64,000 nt of DNA from Bacillus sp. (in: firmicutes) (lineage in GTDB: Bacteria; Bacillota; Bacilli; Bacillales; Bacillaceae). Shown piece after piece: positions 1 through 7,337 of the stretch. The translations under genes and the position numbers were made by a program. The stretch is from positions 1 to 64,000 of the forward strand of contig JAPSLL010000012.1 in assembly GCA_031180805.1 (NCBI GenBank), given 5' to 3'. Numbering within the stretch: the stretch's first letter is position 1; each line of letters opens with the position of its first letter. The notes under the pieces were generated by a model. It ran no database searches, had not been told where the DNA came from, and worked only from the letters and a program-made list of their open reading frames with translations.

Positions 1-122
1 ATGCATTTTGCCATACTATTACCCATGTATGTCGCCCAAAGCTTACCCATTTCAGCAGAGGTTAATTTTTCTGTAATTTCTGTTTTATTTGAGCCTAATT
101 TAATTGGTTTCATCGTATCCAT
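1..122 (-). CDS. DUF3231-family protein, N-terminal fragment cut by the window edge
   Basis: Reading leftward from an ATG whose first base is 122, the frame stays open to the window edge and gives about 40 residues. The part containing TSAEMGKLWATYMGNSMAKC resembles the start of DUF3231 proteins, helical ferritin-like proteins that are common and often multicopy in spore-forming bacilli, some annotated as spore-coat related. A GAAGGAAG ribosome binding site lies just upstream. The function of the family is unsettled, and the catalytic or metal-binding part, if any, is outside the window. The family assignment rests on this short conserved N-terminus. Confidence 0.6.
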   Translation of the reverse strand, partial: MDTMKPIKLGSNKTEITEKLTSAEMGKLWATYMGNSMAKC

Positions 123-304
123 AGTAACTTCCTTCATCTCATTTTTTTATAGTATCATCCTTTCTTAAAATTTATATTCTATATTCTCTTCATTAAAGGT
201 ATATATGTTTTAACTGTATTTAAGTAATCTGCATACAAAATAACGATCCTTCATTACCTGAAGCATCGCTACTGTAAAGTTAAAAAGTAATTTACTATCT
301 CAAT

Positions 305-901
305 TTATTTGGAATATTTATGATAAAAACTCCATTTCTTTGTTTTAAGGAGAACTCCAAATACGTCACTTATCCATTTTGCTATAAGCCCTACAGCCAC
401 ATACCCCCAAAACAGCATTAAAAAGTTCTCATTACCTCCAAAACGAAATAGACCAAATCCGACCATAAGTGGTTTAACAAAAAAAGCAAAGGCTAAGCAA
501 AGAAGCAGCATCCAAATATAATAATTCTTCTCTTTATTAATCGTATATTGGTAAAGAAGAATATAGGCTACAGGAACAAATGAGGAATCAAGGGCAACAC
601 TAGCTGGAAGCGATGGAAGCATTTTATAAGGATAGGTCCATAATCCCCTTAAGACTCCATATGAATCAATAATAGCGAAAAACACGTGGACACTGTATCC
701 ATAAAACCCTAGTTGGAAAATTTTCCTTCTATCGATAAAAAGAATTAATATTACTAAAGGGAGGACAAACATCGCAAGGACAACCCAAAATCCCCAAGTA
801 TGTATGTTAGAGTAATCGTGCCAATAATTTATCCACCGATCGCTTTGTTCAATCTCTGCCTTTCTAAGCTGCTCAATTACTTTTATTTGGTCTCCGTCCA
901 C
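305..901 (-). CDS. Multi-pass membrane protein, CBO0543-like family
   Basis: A 198-residue protein with a short charged cytoplasmic-looking N-terminus followed by about five hydrophobic segments (roughly residues 36-56, 64-80, 103-118, 127-146 and 158-177). The middle carries an aromatic and proline-rich stretch (WTYPYKMLPSLPASVALD). I recall this layout from the CBO0543 family of uncharacterised membrane proteins in spore-formers. The start is GTG at 899-901, preceded by AGGAGG with good spacing. It stands alone, with non-coding DNA on both sides. No enzymatic motif is visible, so I assign no function. Confidence 0.6.
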   Translation of the reverse strand: MDGDQIKVIEQLRKAEIEQSDRWINYWHDYSNIHTWGFWVVLAMFVLPLVILILFIDRRKIFQLGFYGYSVHVFFAIIDSYGVLRGLWTYPYKMLPSLPASVALDSSFVPVAYILLYQYTINKEKNYYIWMLLLCLAFAFFVKPLMVGFGLFRFGGNENFLMLFWGYVAVGLIAKWISDVFGVLLKTKKWSFYHKYSK

Positions 902-1130
902 TATATTTCCTCCTGTTTTTGATAGTATTTAATTATTCATGAACGTTTATTCCTATTTAAAGTGGAGGAATTCTATCTATTCAAATAATTAGATGTAATG
1001 TTTAAAATTCAGTTTCAATTACTACTTTTTTCTTTAATAACCATTTTCCTATTATCATTTTAGAAAAGGGGCTATAACAAGCATTAGCAATGAGCAAGAA
1101 ATTAATAAGACAGTATCTTTCTTGGAAGTT

Positions 1131-1349
1131 TCACCCTTCCTTCCCCATTATAAAAGCCTGAAATTGAAGCTTGTTTCGATACAATATAAAGAAAAAAATC
1201 AATATAGAAAATCCAACAAGCCAACCACCATTTGTATTATCTACATTGATTCCTATACTCTTATAGATTATTTTCAGCAAACCTCCTAATGCAGCTCCAA
1301 CTATAAAAAATATAACTATTATTCGAAAAATTTCTAAGACTAATCTCAT
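1131..1349 (-). CDS. Small two-helix membrane protein, unknown function
   Basis: A 72-residue protein with two hydrophobic segments (roughly residues 4-26 and 41-58) and a basic tail. I chose the ATG at 1347-1349 because GGAGATAGAG lies directly upstream and because the longer open frame runs back into remnants of a MerR-type regulator. Similar short proteins with the central NGGW motif occur in other bacilli without assigned function. No partner gene is obvious. The frame continuity with the upstream pseudogene looks accidental. Confidence 0.5.
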   Translation of the reverse strand: MRLVLEIFRIIVIFFIVGAALGGLLKIIYKSIGINVDNTNGGWLVGFSILIFFFILYRNKLQFQAFIMGKEG

Positions 1350-1685
1350 CTCTATCTCCTCAATTTCCCCTTTTATTAACATAATCTTATTTATTAACTT
1401 CAACAAAAATAGCGTTAACCCCTTTTCGAATGTCGTATCGTTGTTGTAAAGTACCCCAACGTACACCAAGTCAATGAAGTTTTTAATTTTCTTTATAGAC
1501 ATCCCAGTAGATTTTAGGGATTCAATTACCTTTAAAACGATGATAGATGGATGTCTGTTCTCCAGAAGGCATAATTCCATTCTTGACGTAGTATTGGAGT
1601 GGGGGATATACCAAGCTTCAAAAATGAAAGTAGATAGAGCTATCGAGTATGTTGATAGCTGTGATAAAACCTGGTAGTCCAAAGG
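1350..1685 (-). pseudogene. Decayed MerR-family regulator (AdhR-like)
   Basis: Two reading frames together recover a MerR-type regulator. One frame carries LQYYVKNGIMPSGEQT, matching the winged-helix region that usually reads LRYYEKxGLIPP. The neighbouring frame then carries VIESLKSTGMSIKKIKNFID, which is the second helix pair, and a charged helix that in intact members forms the dimer coiled coil. Stop codons and at least one frameshift separate the pieces, and the N-terminal recognition helix is not recognisable. In Bacillus subtilis the MerR-type gene adhR lies beside adhA. Here the remnant is divergent from an adhA-like gene, so it is probably a dead adhR-like gene. The limits are approximate. 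Confidence 0.65.
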
Positions 1686-1713
1686 ATCTTCAAAAGAAAT
1701 TCAAATTAATCTC

Positions 1714-1744
1714 TTGACTTAGAGTTAACTATAAGGATTAACAT
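1714..1744 (+). promoter_or_regulatory. MerR-type promoter/operator of the alcohol dehydrogenase gene
   Basis: A -35 box TTGACT (1714-1719) and a -10 box TAACAT (1739-1744) are separated by 19 bp, the long spacer typical of MerR-family promoters. The spacer region contains the near-perfect 18-bp palindrome CTTAGAGTTAACTATAAG (1718-1735, one mismatched pair). This is the form of site bound by AdhR-type regulators. It lies about 125 bp upstream of the adhA-like start. The identity of the regulator is inferred. Confidence 0.6.
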
Positions 1745-1867
1745 TGTTTTACAAGAGAAAAATTAGGGATAGAAATGAATAAAGGGGAATTTTAACCTGA
1801 TAGTTTAAAGCTATCCCCTGCACAAACGCATTCTCTTGAAAGGTATAAATTATAGGAGGTTTTATGA

Positions 1868-2908
1868 ATGATAACTGCTAAAGCACGAGCTGTGGACGGA
1901 CCAGACAAACCGTTTAGAGCTGCAGAAATTAAAAGACGCGATCTTGATTCACATGATGTTCTGATTGAAATTAAATATGCCGGCATATGCCATTCTGACA
2001 TCCACACTGCCCATGGAGAATGGGGTGCAGTAAACTATCCACTCGTACCTGGACATGAAATTGCTGGGATTGTCACAGATATTGGTACAGAGGTCACAAA
2101 GTACAAGGTCGGTGACCGAGTCGGGGTCGGATGTATGGTTGACTCCTGCGGCGAATGTGAAAATTGCCGTAAAGGTGAAGAACAATATTGTCTTAAAGGA
2201 AATATCCCTACATACGCTGGTGTTGACAAATACGGCGAGCCTACTCAAGGTGGCTATTCTACCCATATTGTCGTAACGGAGGATTTCGTAATCAGAATTC
2301 CAGATAGCATTGAGCTTGATGTTGCGGCACCATTACTTTGTGCAGGTATTACCACATTTTCGCCACTAAACCATTGGGGAGCTGGTCCAGGTAAGAAGGT
2401 AGCGGTTGTTGGTATGGGTGGTCTTGGTCATATGGCAGTCAAAATTGCGCATGCGATGGGGGCTGAGGTCACTGTACTGTCACAATCATTGAAGAAAAAG
2501 GAGGATGGCTTGCAATTCGGAGCAGACAACTACTATGCTACAAGCGATCCAGAAACCTTCAAGAAACTTGCCGGAACTTTTGACTTAATTATTAACACGG
2601 TAAGTGCAAAGATCGACATTGATGCTTATTTTGCATTACTCACTCTTGACGGAACTATGGTTAATGTCGGTGCTCCCGGCGAACCGTTGTCACTAAATGT
2701 AATGTCTCTCATCGGTCATCGCCGTTCATTTGCAGGGTCAATGATAGGAGGAATCCGTGAGACTCAGGAAATGTTAGACTTCTGTGCCAAGCATAACATT
2801 GCCCCTAAAATTGAAATAATTTCGGCCGACCAAATTGACGAAGCTTACAAACGCGTGCTAGCTTCTGATGTGAAGTATCGATTCGTGATTGACACAAGTA
2901 CAATGTAA
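1868..2908 (+). CDS. adhA: Zinc-dependent alcohol dehydrogenase (AdhA/YahK type)
   Basis: A 346-residue medium-chain dehydrogenase of normal family length. GICHSDIH gives Cys41 and GHE gives His63-Glu64, the catalytic zinc ligands together with Cys158. Cys94, Cys97, Cys100 and Cys108 form the structural zinc loop. The nucleotide-binding motif GMGGLG is at residues 182-187. The family reduces aldehydes with NADPH; B. subtilis AdhA is induced by formaldehyde and methylglyoxal through AdhR. Here a MerR-type operator remains upstream, but the adjacent regulator is a pseudogene, so control must come from elsewhere or be lost. The start at 1868 has AGGAGG upstream. A terminator follows the gene. 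Confidence 0.88.
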   Translation: MITAKARAVDGPDKPFRAAEIKRRDLDSHDVLIEIKYAGICHSDIHTAHGEWGAVNYPLVPGHEIAGIVTDIGTEVTKYKVGDRVGVGCMVDSCGECENCRKGEEQYCLKGNIPTYAGVDKYGEPTQGGYSTHIVVTEDFVIRIPDSIELDVAAPLLCAGITTFSPLNHWGAGPGKKVAVVGMGGLGHMAVKIAHAMGAEVTVLSQSLKKKEDGLQFGADNYYATSDPETFKKLAGTFDLIINTVSAKIDIDAYFALLTLDGTMVNVGAPGEPLSLNVMSLIGHRRSFAGSMIGGIRETQEMLDFCAKHNIAPKIEIISADQIDEAYKRVLASDVKYRFVIDTSTM

Positions 2909-2941
2909 ATTTCGTAAATGGTAAGTTCTATTATTCATTTT

Positions 2942-2979
2942 AGGATGTCCAAATGCTTAGCTTTTGAGACATCCTTTTT
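2942..2979 (+). terminator. Intrinsic terminator after adhA-like gene
   Basis: AGGATGTC (2942-2949) pairs with GACATCCT (2968-2975) and is followed by a T-rich run on the + strand. It ends the single-gene adhA transcript. Confidence 0.8.
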
Positions 2980-3201
2980 ATTTGTTTGTCTCAAAGTAAA
3001 AATATGTCCAAAATCATTTTTGCACAAAACTTGTTAAGTTCTCCTATTATATTTTTAACTATTAAAAGCAATAATCACTAGAAGACTGATACTTGTTGTT
3101 TATCCAAAAGATTAACTTTACTTCCTTTTATCCTTGAAATCATGAAAATTCACTAATACTATATATCCGACTTAATGTGCGAGCTTTGATTTTCCTACAA
3201 T

Positions 3202-3246
3202 AAAAAAACTATGAATCACATTCCAACTTACATGTAATCCATAGTT
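3202..3246 (-). terminator. Intrinsic terminator of the PadR/ABC exporter operon
   Basis: AACTATG (3207-3213) and CATAGTT (3240-3246) form the outer stem, with further pairing inside, and the minus strand continues into seven U residues. It lies just downstream of the permease stop. The stretch 2980-3200 between the two terminators shows no gene. Confidence 0.8.
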
Positions 3247-3262
3247 CCTTATATTAAAGACT

Positions 3263-4012
3263 TTACCCTAACTGCCGTTTAAATACTTTACTTGCGAAGA
3301 AGTAAGCAATGATCATGATGCCGACGCACCAGACAAGAGCGATCCAGATACCATTGCCAACTGATCCTTCATACAAGAGGGCACGAATCGAGTTCACGAT
3401 TGAAGTCACGGGCTGGTTCTCTGCGAACACACGGACAATTTTTGGCATAGTTTCTGTAGGGACAAATGCCGAACTGATAAACGGTAAGAAAATAAGCGGG
3501 TACGAGTAGGCTGTTGCCCCTTCCATAGACTTCGCTGTCAATCCAGGAATGACTGCTAACCATGTCAATGCCAGCGTAAACAGACCGAGTATCCCAGCTA
3601 CAGCGAGCCAATCAAGGATATCAGCGCTAGAACGGAATCCCATCAAGAGTGCGACGAGGATAACTACTACAACCGTAAGCGCATTGGAAACAAGCGAGGT
3701 CAACACATGAGCCCACAATACCGATGAGCGCTTAATAGGCATCGTAATGAAACGTGCCATCAGCCCGCTCTTTACATCATTAAATAGCCTCAGTGACGTG
3801 TAGGCGACACCAGATGCGATAGCCATCAGCAATATTCCTGGCAATAAATAATTGACATAGTTTTCTGTCCCTGTCTCTATTGCGCCGCCAAATACGTAAA
3901 CAAATAGTAGCATCATCATAATCGGTGTAATTGCCACCGTAATAATCGTATCCGGGCTGCGCATGATATTACGCATTAAACGTCCTAATAATACACCTGT
4001 TTTGTTTTTCAT
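3263..4012 (-). CDS. ABC-2 type exporter permease (DrrB-like)
   Basis: A 249-residue integral membrane protein with about six hydrophobic helices and the layout of ABC-2 transporter permeases of the daunorubicin-resistance type. The N-terminal LLGRLMRNIMRSPDT and the segment around LPGILLMAIASGVAYTSLRL are typical of the family. It should pair with the ATPase encoded immediately upstream; the two coding regions abut with no gap, which suggests translational coupling. Likely role: export of a hydrophobic drug or cell-envelope compound. The substrate cannot be read from the sequence. Confidence 0.85.
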   Translation of the reverse strand: MKNKTGVLLGRLMRNIMRSPDTIITVAITPIMMMLLFVYVFGGAIETGTENYVNYLLPGILLMAIASGVAYTSLRLFNDVKSGLMARFITMPIKRSSVLWAHVLTSLVSNALTVVVVILVALLMGFRSSADILDWLAVAGILGLFTLALTWLAVIPGLTAKSMEGATAYSYPLIFLPFISSAFVPTETMPKIVRVFAENQPVTSIVNSIRALLYEGSVGNGIWIALVWCVGIMIIAYFFASKVFKRQLG

Positions 4013-4774
4013 TTAGATCTCCTCCTTTTTGCCGATGATTGCGAGGAAAATTTCCTCCAATGTCGGCTGCTTCTCGATATACTCCACTTTCGCCTGTGGG
4101 AACATCTTTTTGAGTTCTGTAAGTGTACCAGTCGTGATGATTTTTCCACCATGCAGAATGGCAATACGGTCCGCTAGTTGCTCGGCTTCCTCTAGGTACT
4201 GAGTCGTCAGCAAGATCGTTGTACCGCCGTCGGCAAGCTCCTTGACAGTATCCCAGACTTCAATCCGCGCTTCGGGGTCAAGCCCTGTCGTCGGTTCGTC
4301 GAGAAAAATGACTGATGGTGTCCCAATTAGACTCATGGCAATATCAAGCCGGCGCTTCATCCCGCCAGAATACTGGTCCGCTCTGCGGTTAGCCGCATCG
4401 GTAAGACTGAATCTTGCAAGCAGATTGTCGGCAACTTGAGTGGGATTAGAAACTCCCCGCAACTTGGCGATCATTATTAGATTTTCTCGCCCACTAAGCA
4501 TGCCATCTAAAGCTGAGAACTGCCCTGTCAGGCTGATGCTCTGACGAACATGGTCCGGTTGACGCTGTACGTCATATCCGCTAATTCCTACTTCACCGCC
4601 ATCGGGCTTCATCAACGTCGAAAGGATGTTGACCGTTGTCGTTTTACCCGCTCCATTAGAGCCGAGTAGTGCGAAAATTTCGCCACGTCGCACCTCAAAA
4701 TCTACTCCCTTTAAAACTTCCTTGTCTTTAAACGATTTTTTTAACCCTTTTACAGAAATCACTGCATTGCTCAT
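4013..4774 (-). CDS. ABC exporter ATP-binding protein (DrrA-like)
   Basis: A 253-residue ATPase. Walker A GSNGAGKT is at residues 38-45, the ABC signature YSGGMKRR at 135-142 and Walker B VIFLDEPT at 155-162. The C-terminus with PTLEEIFLAI matches the daunorubicin-resistance ATPase group. It lies directly before its permease and after a DUF1048 gene in one operon started by a PadR regulator. Its start follows GGAGGAAAAAAGT. This domain order and PadR/DUF1048 context are common for drug exporters in bacilli. It drives export at the inner face of the membrane. Confidence 0.9.
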   Translation of the reverse strand: MSNAVISVKGLKKSFKDKEVLKGVDFEVRRGEIFALLGSNGAGKTTTVNILSTLMKPDGGEVGISGYDVQRQPDHVRQSISLTGQFSALDGMLSGRENLIMIAKLRGVSNPTQVADNLLARFSLTDAANRRADQYSGGMKRRLDIAMSLIGTPSVIFLDEPTTGLDPEARIEVWDTVKELADGGTTILLTTQYLEEAEQLADRIAILHGGKIITTGTLTELKKMFPQAKVEYIEKQPTLEEIFLAIIGKKEEI

Positions 4775-4842
4775 ACTTTTTTCCTCCTTATAAATCGTAA
4801 TTAGCTTGCCTATAATCCCCTATTTAGTCTCACTGATAATCT

Positions 4843-4856
4843 GTATTACTTAGTAC
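4843..4856. promoter_or_regulatory. Second copy of the PadR-operon repeat
   Basis: The 14-mer GTATTACTTAGTAC is identical to the sequence at 5714-5727 near the start of the padR gene. This copy lies in the 165-bp gap between the DUF1048 gene and the ABC ATPase gene. It is a candidate second regulator site for a separate internal promoter of the exporter genes; I could not identify a convincing promoter beside it. Confidence 0.45.
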
Positions 4857-4939
4857 CAAATTTAAAATATAACTGAATAACGAAGGTAGTAATACATTTG
4901 TAACCAGCTATTCAGTCGGTATTATCTTTTGCTTCTATT

Positions 4940-5284
4940 TCATTTATTTTTACCTAATCGCTTCATTATGCTCTGATTCAAATCTTCACGATACTTTGCG
5001 ACATACGTTTTAGCATTTGCTACTAGTTCGTCAGCAAATGCAGCCACATCGTCCCCAGTAATTTCTAGCACTTGTCTGCCTTCTGCCGCACCTGCTTCAA
5101 ACAAATCAATTAGTTCATACTGCATGTGTAGCATATCCATCCCATTGCCAGATGAGAAATTCCACATGTAGTTTTGAATTTTCTTAAATACATACTGGTA
5201 ATCCTCTGGCAGAGCTTCAACCCGTGCCATCATCATTTTGTACTCTTTTTTATCACCAATCATTTTTTTGAACATTTCCAACAT
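4940..5284 (-). CDS. DUF1048-family small protein of the exporter operon
   Basis: A 114-residue soluble, mostly helical protein of the DUF1048 family (recognised from ALPEDYQYVFKKIQNYMWNF and the acidic middle). The family is nearly always encoded next to PadR-type regulators in Firmicutes, as here, and may modulate the regulator or the transporter; this is not established. It has a clear GGAGG ribosome binding site. It lies second in the operon padR-DUF1048-ATPase-permease, followed by a gap containing a repeat of the putative PadR operator. Confidence 0.75.
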   Translation of the reverse strand: MLEMFKKMIGDKKEYKMMMARVEALPEDYQYVFKKIQNYMWNFSSGNGMDMLHMQYELIDLFEAGAAEGRQVLEITGDDVAAFADELVANAKTYVAKYREDLNQSIMKRLGKNK

Positions 5285-5355
5285 ATTATTTTTCCTCCTT
5301 TTTTATTAAACTTAACAAGACACTCCATTAATATCTGACGGAATATCTTATGCAG

Positions 5356-5676
5356 TTAACTTGACTTCAAGACGTTGATTTTTGATGATACATAATTCCA
5401 TTTATCCCAAAACAATTCAAGCTCCTTGCGCCCAGCCTCATTAAGTGTGTAAAACTTGCGGGGTGGTCCCATATCTGACGGTTTTTTTTCAATATTCACT
5501 AGTTTTTTCTTTTCTAATCGCACGAGGATAGTGTACACCGTCCCTTCCACAACTTCGGTAAACCCAAGATCGTTCAGTCTGCGGGTAATCTCATAGCCAT
5601 AGGTTTCATGGCGGCTGATGATTTCCAGAACGCAGCCTTCTAACGAACCCTTCAGCATTTCCGTTAAATTTTCCAT
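5356..5676 (-). CDS. PadR-family transcriptional regulator
   Basis: I chose the ATG at 5674-5676 (106 residues, starting MENLTEMLKG) because GAGGAGGCAC precedes it and because a strong promoter lies at 5793-5821, which excludes the longer frame. The winged helix is at about residues 10-85, with the typical YGYEITRRL and VEGTVYTILVRLEKK motifs and a C-terminal dimerisation helix with a conserved tryptophan. PadR proteins are usually repressors relieved by the drug or phenolic ligand. It begins an operon for an ABC exporter and is likely autoregulated through palindromic sites in its leader. Confidence 0.88.
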   Translation of the reverse strand: MENLTEMLKGSLEGCVLEIISRHETYGYEITRRLNDLGFTEVVEGTVYTILVRLEKKKLVNIEKKPSDMGPPRKFYTLNEAGRKELELFWDKWNYVSSKINVLKSS

Positions 5677-5713
5677 GTTCTGTGCCTCCTCTATTCTGTC
5701 TGACTTATATTCA

Positions 5714-5731
5714 GTATTACTTAGTACTAAG
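5714..5731. promoter_or_regulatory. Putative PadR operator in the padR leader
   Basis: The perfect 12-bp palindrome CTTAGTACTAAG (5720-5731) overlaps the 14-mer GTATTACTTAGTAC that is repeated at 4843-4856. It lies about 55-65 nt downstream of the predicted transcription start and upstream of the padR ribosome binding site, consistent with autoregulation. Confidence 0.5.
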
Positions 5732-5792
5732 GAATATTTAATGTATAGCTTTTGGGGATATCCCGCTATTAAGTATTGCTTATTACGAGTAC

Positions 5793-5821
5793 ATTGTATC
5801 ACCGAGTAGTAAGGGTGTCAA
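5793..5821 (-). promoter_or_regulatory. Sigma-A promoter of the padR operon
   Basis: On the minus strand TTGACA (5816-5821) is followed after exactly 17 bp by TACAAT (5793-5798). This is close to the sigma-A consensus and about 115 nt upstream of the padR start. Confidence 0.8.
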
Positions 5822-6200
5822 CTTGATATTATAAAAAATTTTTAAAACCAGCTATAGCTGATTTTCTTTTTGACAATGAATATACTTATTACTCTAACTC
5901 TCCTGTTAAATTTTCACTTCACTTCACCCTTGTTGGTTCATGCAAAGTATTCCTAGAACGTTCTGTATTTAACAAAAGGTTTATTTGGTATGTTTAGGAA
6001 TCTTAGCTCATGCAGCAAAAGTAGAATGAAATATGAACGGGGAGGGTCGATATATATTTTTACTTTAGCATCCTACAAAGAATAGAGAATAGTAATTGGA
6101 TTATTAATTATTTTGCACAGAAAAGTTTTATCGTATACAGGGAAAAAAGCGTTCCAAAGGGAATAAACAATAAAATTGAACTATAATATTTCGTAAAATT
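5822..6200. other. Intergenic stretch, no gene seen
   Basis: About 380 bp of AT-rich DNA between the padR promoter and the ssrA terminator. No open frame with a ribosome binding site, RNA gene or repeat could be supported on either strand. Confidence 0.5.
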
Positions 6201-6230
6201 AAAAAAACCACCAAACTATGTATTTGGTGG
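6201..6230 (-). terminator. Intrinsic terminator overlapping the tmRNA 3' end
   Basis: TTTGGTGG (6223-6230) and CCACCAAA (6208-6215) form a perfect stem followed by a run of seven U on the minus strand. The stem shares the CCA end of the mature tmRNA. Confidence 0.85.
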
Positions 6231-6587
6231 AGACGGTGGGAATCGAACCCACGTCCAGAAATATCGCCACTTAAGCGTCTACGAGCGTAGTCGATATATT
6301 TGCAGATTCGCTAACTCTTATGCCTATCGACAGGCGTCGGAGCAGCTAGTCTGATTGGTCTCTTCCCTCATCCCCAGACGGAGGAATTAGGCGTAGTCCA
6401 CTAAAAGTGAGTCCCTTACCCTACCACATGGACGATGGAGGGAGGAACAGCTAAGCAGTTATTAAGCTGCTAAAGCTAAGTTATTGTTAGATTTGCCAGT
6501 TATTATTGGCGTGACGTTTTTACGAAGACGATCCCTTCGGCCCGCAACCTAAGCTCGATCTACCCCTGTCGAATCCGTAACGTCCCC
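6225..6587 (-). ncRNA. ssrA: Transfer-messenger RNA (tmRNA)
   Basis: A 363-nt RNA with the conserved 5' end GGGGACGTTACGGATTCGAC and a 3' end GAACCCACG...CCGTCTCCACCA that forms the tRNA-like domain with an encoded CCA. The tag reading frame (6462-6497, minus) reads GKSNNNLALAA followed by two stop codons; with the charged alanine the tag is A-GKSNNNLALAA. The terminal ALAA is the ClpXP degradation signal. It rescues stalled ribosomes together with SmpB, encoded just upstream, and RNase R further upstream takes part in decay of the faulty mRNA. A promoter lies at 6693-6720; the precursor has a leader of about 100 nt. Confidence 0.97.
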
Positions 6588-6663
6588 ATGATAAGCCGTA
6601 TATACCAGCTAGGGAATACGGGAGAAAAAAGAGTAAATAAGCTTAATTGCTTATGAAGTTTTT

Positions 6664-6690
6664 ATTTTGTAAGTGACTGTCTTACAAAAT
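6664..6690. repeat. Perfect inverted repeat at the ssrA transcription start
   Basis: ATTTTGTAAG (6664-6673) and CTTACAAAAT (6681-6690) are separated by 7 bp and lie directly downstream of the ssrA -10 box. No U tract follows on either strand, so it is not a normal terminator. It could be an operator or a 5' hairpin removed during processing. Confidence 0.6.
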
Positions 6691-6692
6691 CT

Positions 6693-6720
6693 ATTATAAC
6701 AAATATGGACAAAAATGCAA
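6693..6720 (-). promoter_or_regulatory. Promoter of ssrA
   Basis: On the minus strand TTGCAT (6715-6720) and TATAAT (6693-6698) are separated by 16 bp. It lies between the smpB stop and the tmRNA 5' end. Confidence 0.7.
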
Positions 6721-6734
6721 TTGTAAGGTTTTTC

Positions 6735-7205
6735 CTAATAATCCTTTTGACGTTCTCTAAAGGCACGTTCGATGTCACGTTTAGCTTCTTTTTTCTTTAA
6801 GTCCTCACGCTTATCGTATTTCTTTTTCCCTTTACCTAGACCGATTAACACCTTTGCATAACCGTTCTTAATATACATTTTTAATGGAACGAGTGTATAG
6901 CCCTCTTCCTTCGTTACCCCAATAAGTTTCGCTATTTCCTTTTTATGCAACAGCAATTTTCTTGTTCGTAACGGATCGTGATTATATCGGTTCCCTTGTT
7001 CATACGGACTAACGTGCATATTGTATAAGAATACTTCACCACGTTCGATTCGAGCATAGGAATCCTTTAAATTGGCGCGGCCATTACGAATTGATTTAAT
7101 TTCAGTACCTTGAAGGACAATGCCAGCTTCATAAGTTTCTTCAATTGCAAAATCATGGTTCGCTTTTTTGTTTTGAGCGACGGTTTTTCCCATTCCTTTA
7201 GGCAT
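6735..7205 (-). CDS. smpB: SsrA-binding protein SmpB
   Basis: A 156-residue protein that binds tmRNA and carries it into the empty A site of stalled ribosomes. The family motifs are visible: [20 protein letters not shown] near the start, [18 protein letters not shown], and the basic C-terminal tail ending FRERQKDY that fits the mRNA channel. I chose the ATG at 7203-7205 (MPKGMGKTV) because AGGGAGG precedes it at proper spacing and the length then equals the family length; a longer frame would add 24 unlikely residues. The gene lies directly upstream of ssrA and downstream of rnr. Confidence 0.95.
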   Translation of the reverse strand: MPKGMGKTVAQNKKANHDFAIEETYEAGIVLQGTEIKSIRNGRANLKDSYARIERGEVFLYNMHVSPYEQGNRYNHDPLRTRKLLLHKKEIAKLIGVTKEEGYTLVPLKMYIKNGYAKVLIGLGKGKKKYDKREDLKKKEAKRDIERAFRERQKDY

Positions 7206-7299
7206 TGTTATTCCTCCCTTCATTACGAAGTCTTGTGCGATAGCTTCTATTTTAACAAAAAATGGGCGGATACTCAATATTTACGCAATTTAACTAAAC

Positions 7300-7327
7300 A
7301 AAGCTGACACTTATTTGTGCCAGCTTT
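7300..7327 (-). terminator. Hairpin after rnr, likely weak terminator
   Basis: AAAGCTGACAC (7300-7310) pairs with GTGCCAGCTTT (7317-7327), with one wobble. On the minus strand it is followed by GTTTAGTT, a poor U tract, so some read-through into smpB is likely. Confidence 0.55.
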
Positions 7328-7337
7328 GGGATTCAAA

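Noticed and set aside
1350-1682. A continuous 183-residue frame joining this stretch to the small membrane gene
   Set aside because: It mixes frame-shifted MerR remnants with a separate membrane protein that has its own ribosome binding site and ATG at 1347-1349.
5953-5962. LexA-like palindrome AGAACGTTCT
   Set aside because: Spacing does not match CGAAC-N4-GTTCG, and no damage-repair gene follows.
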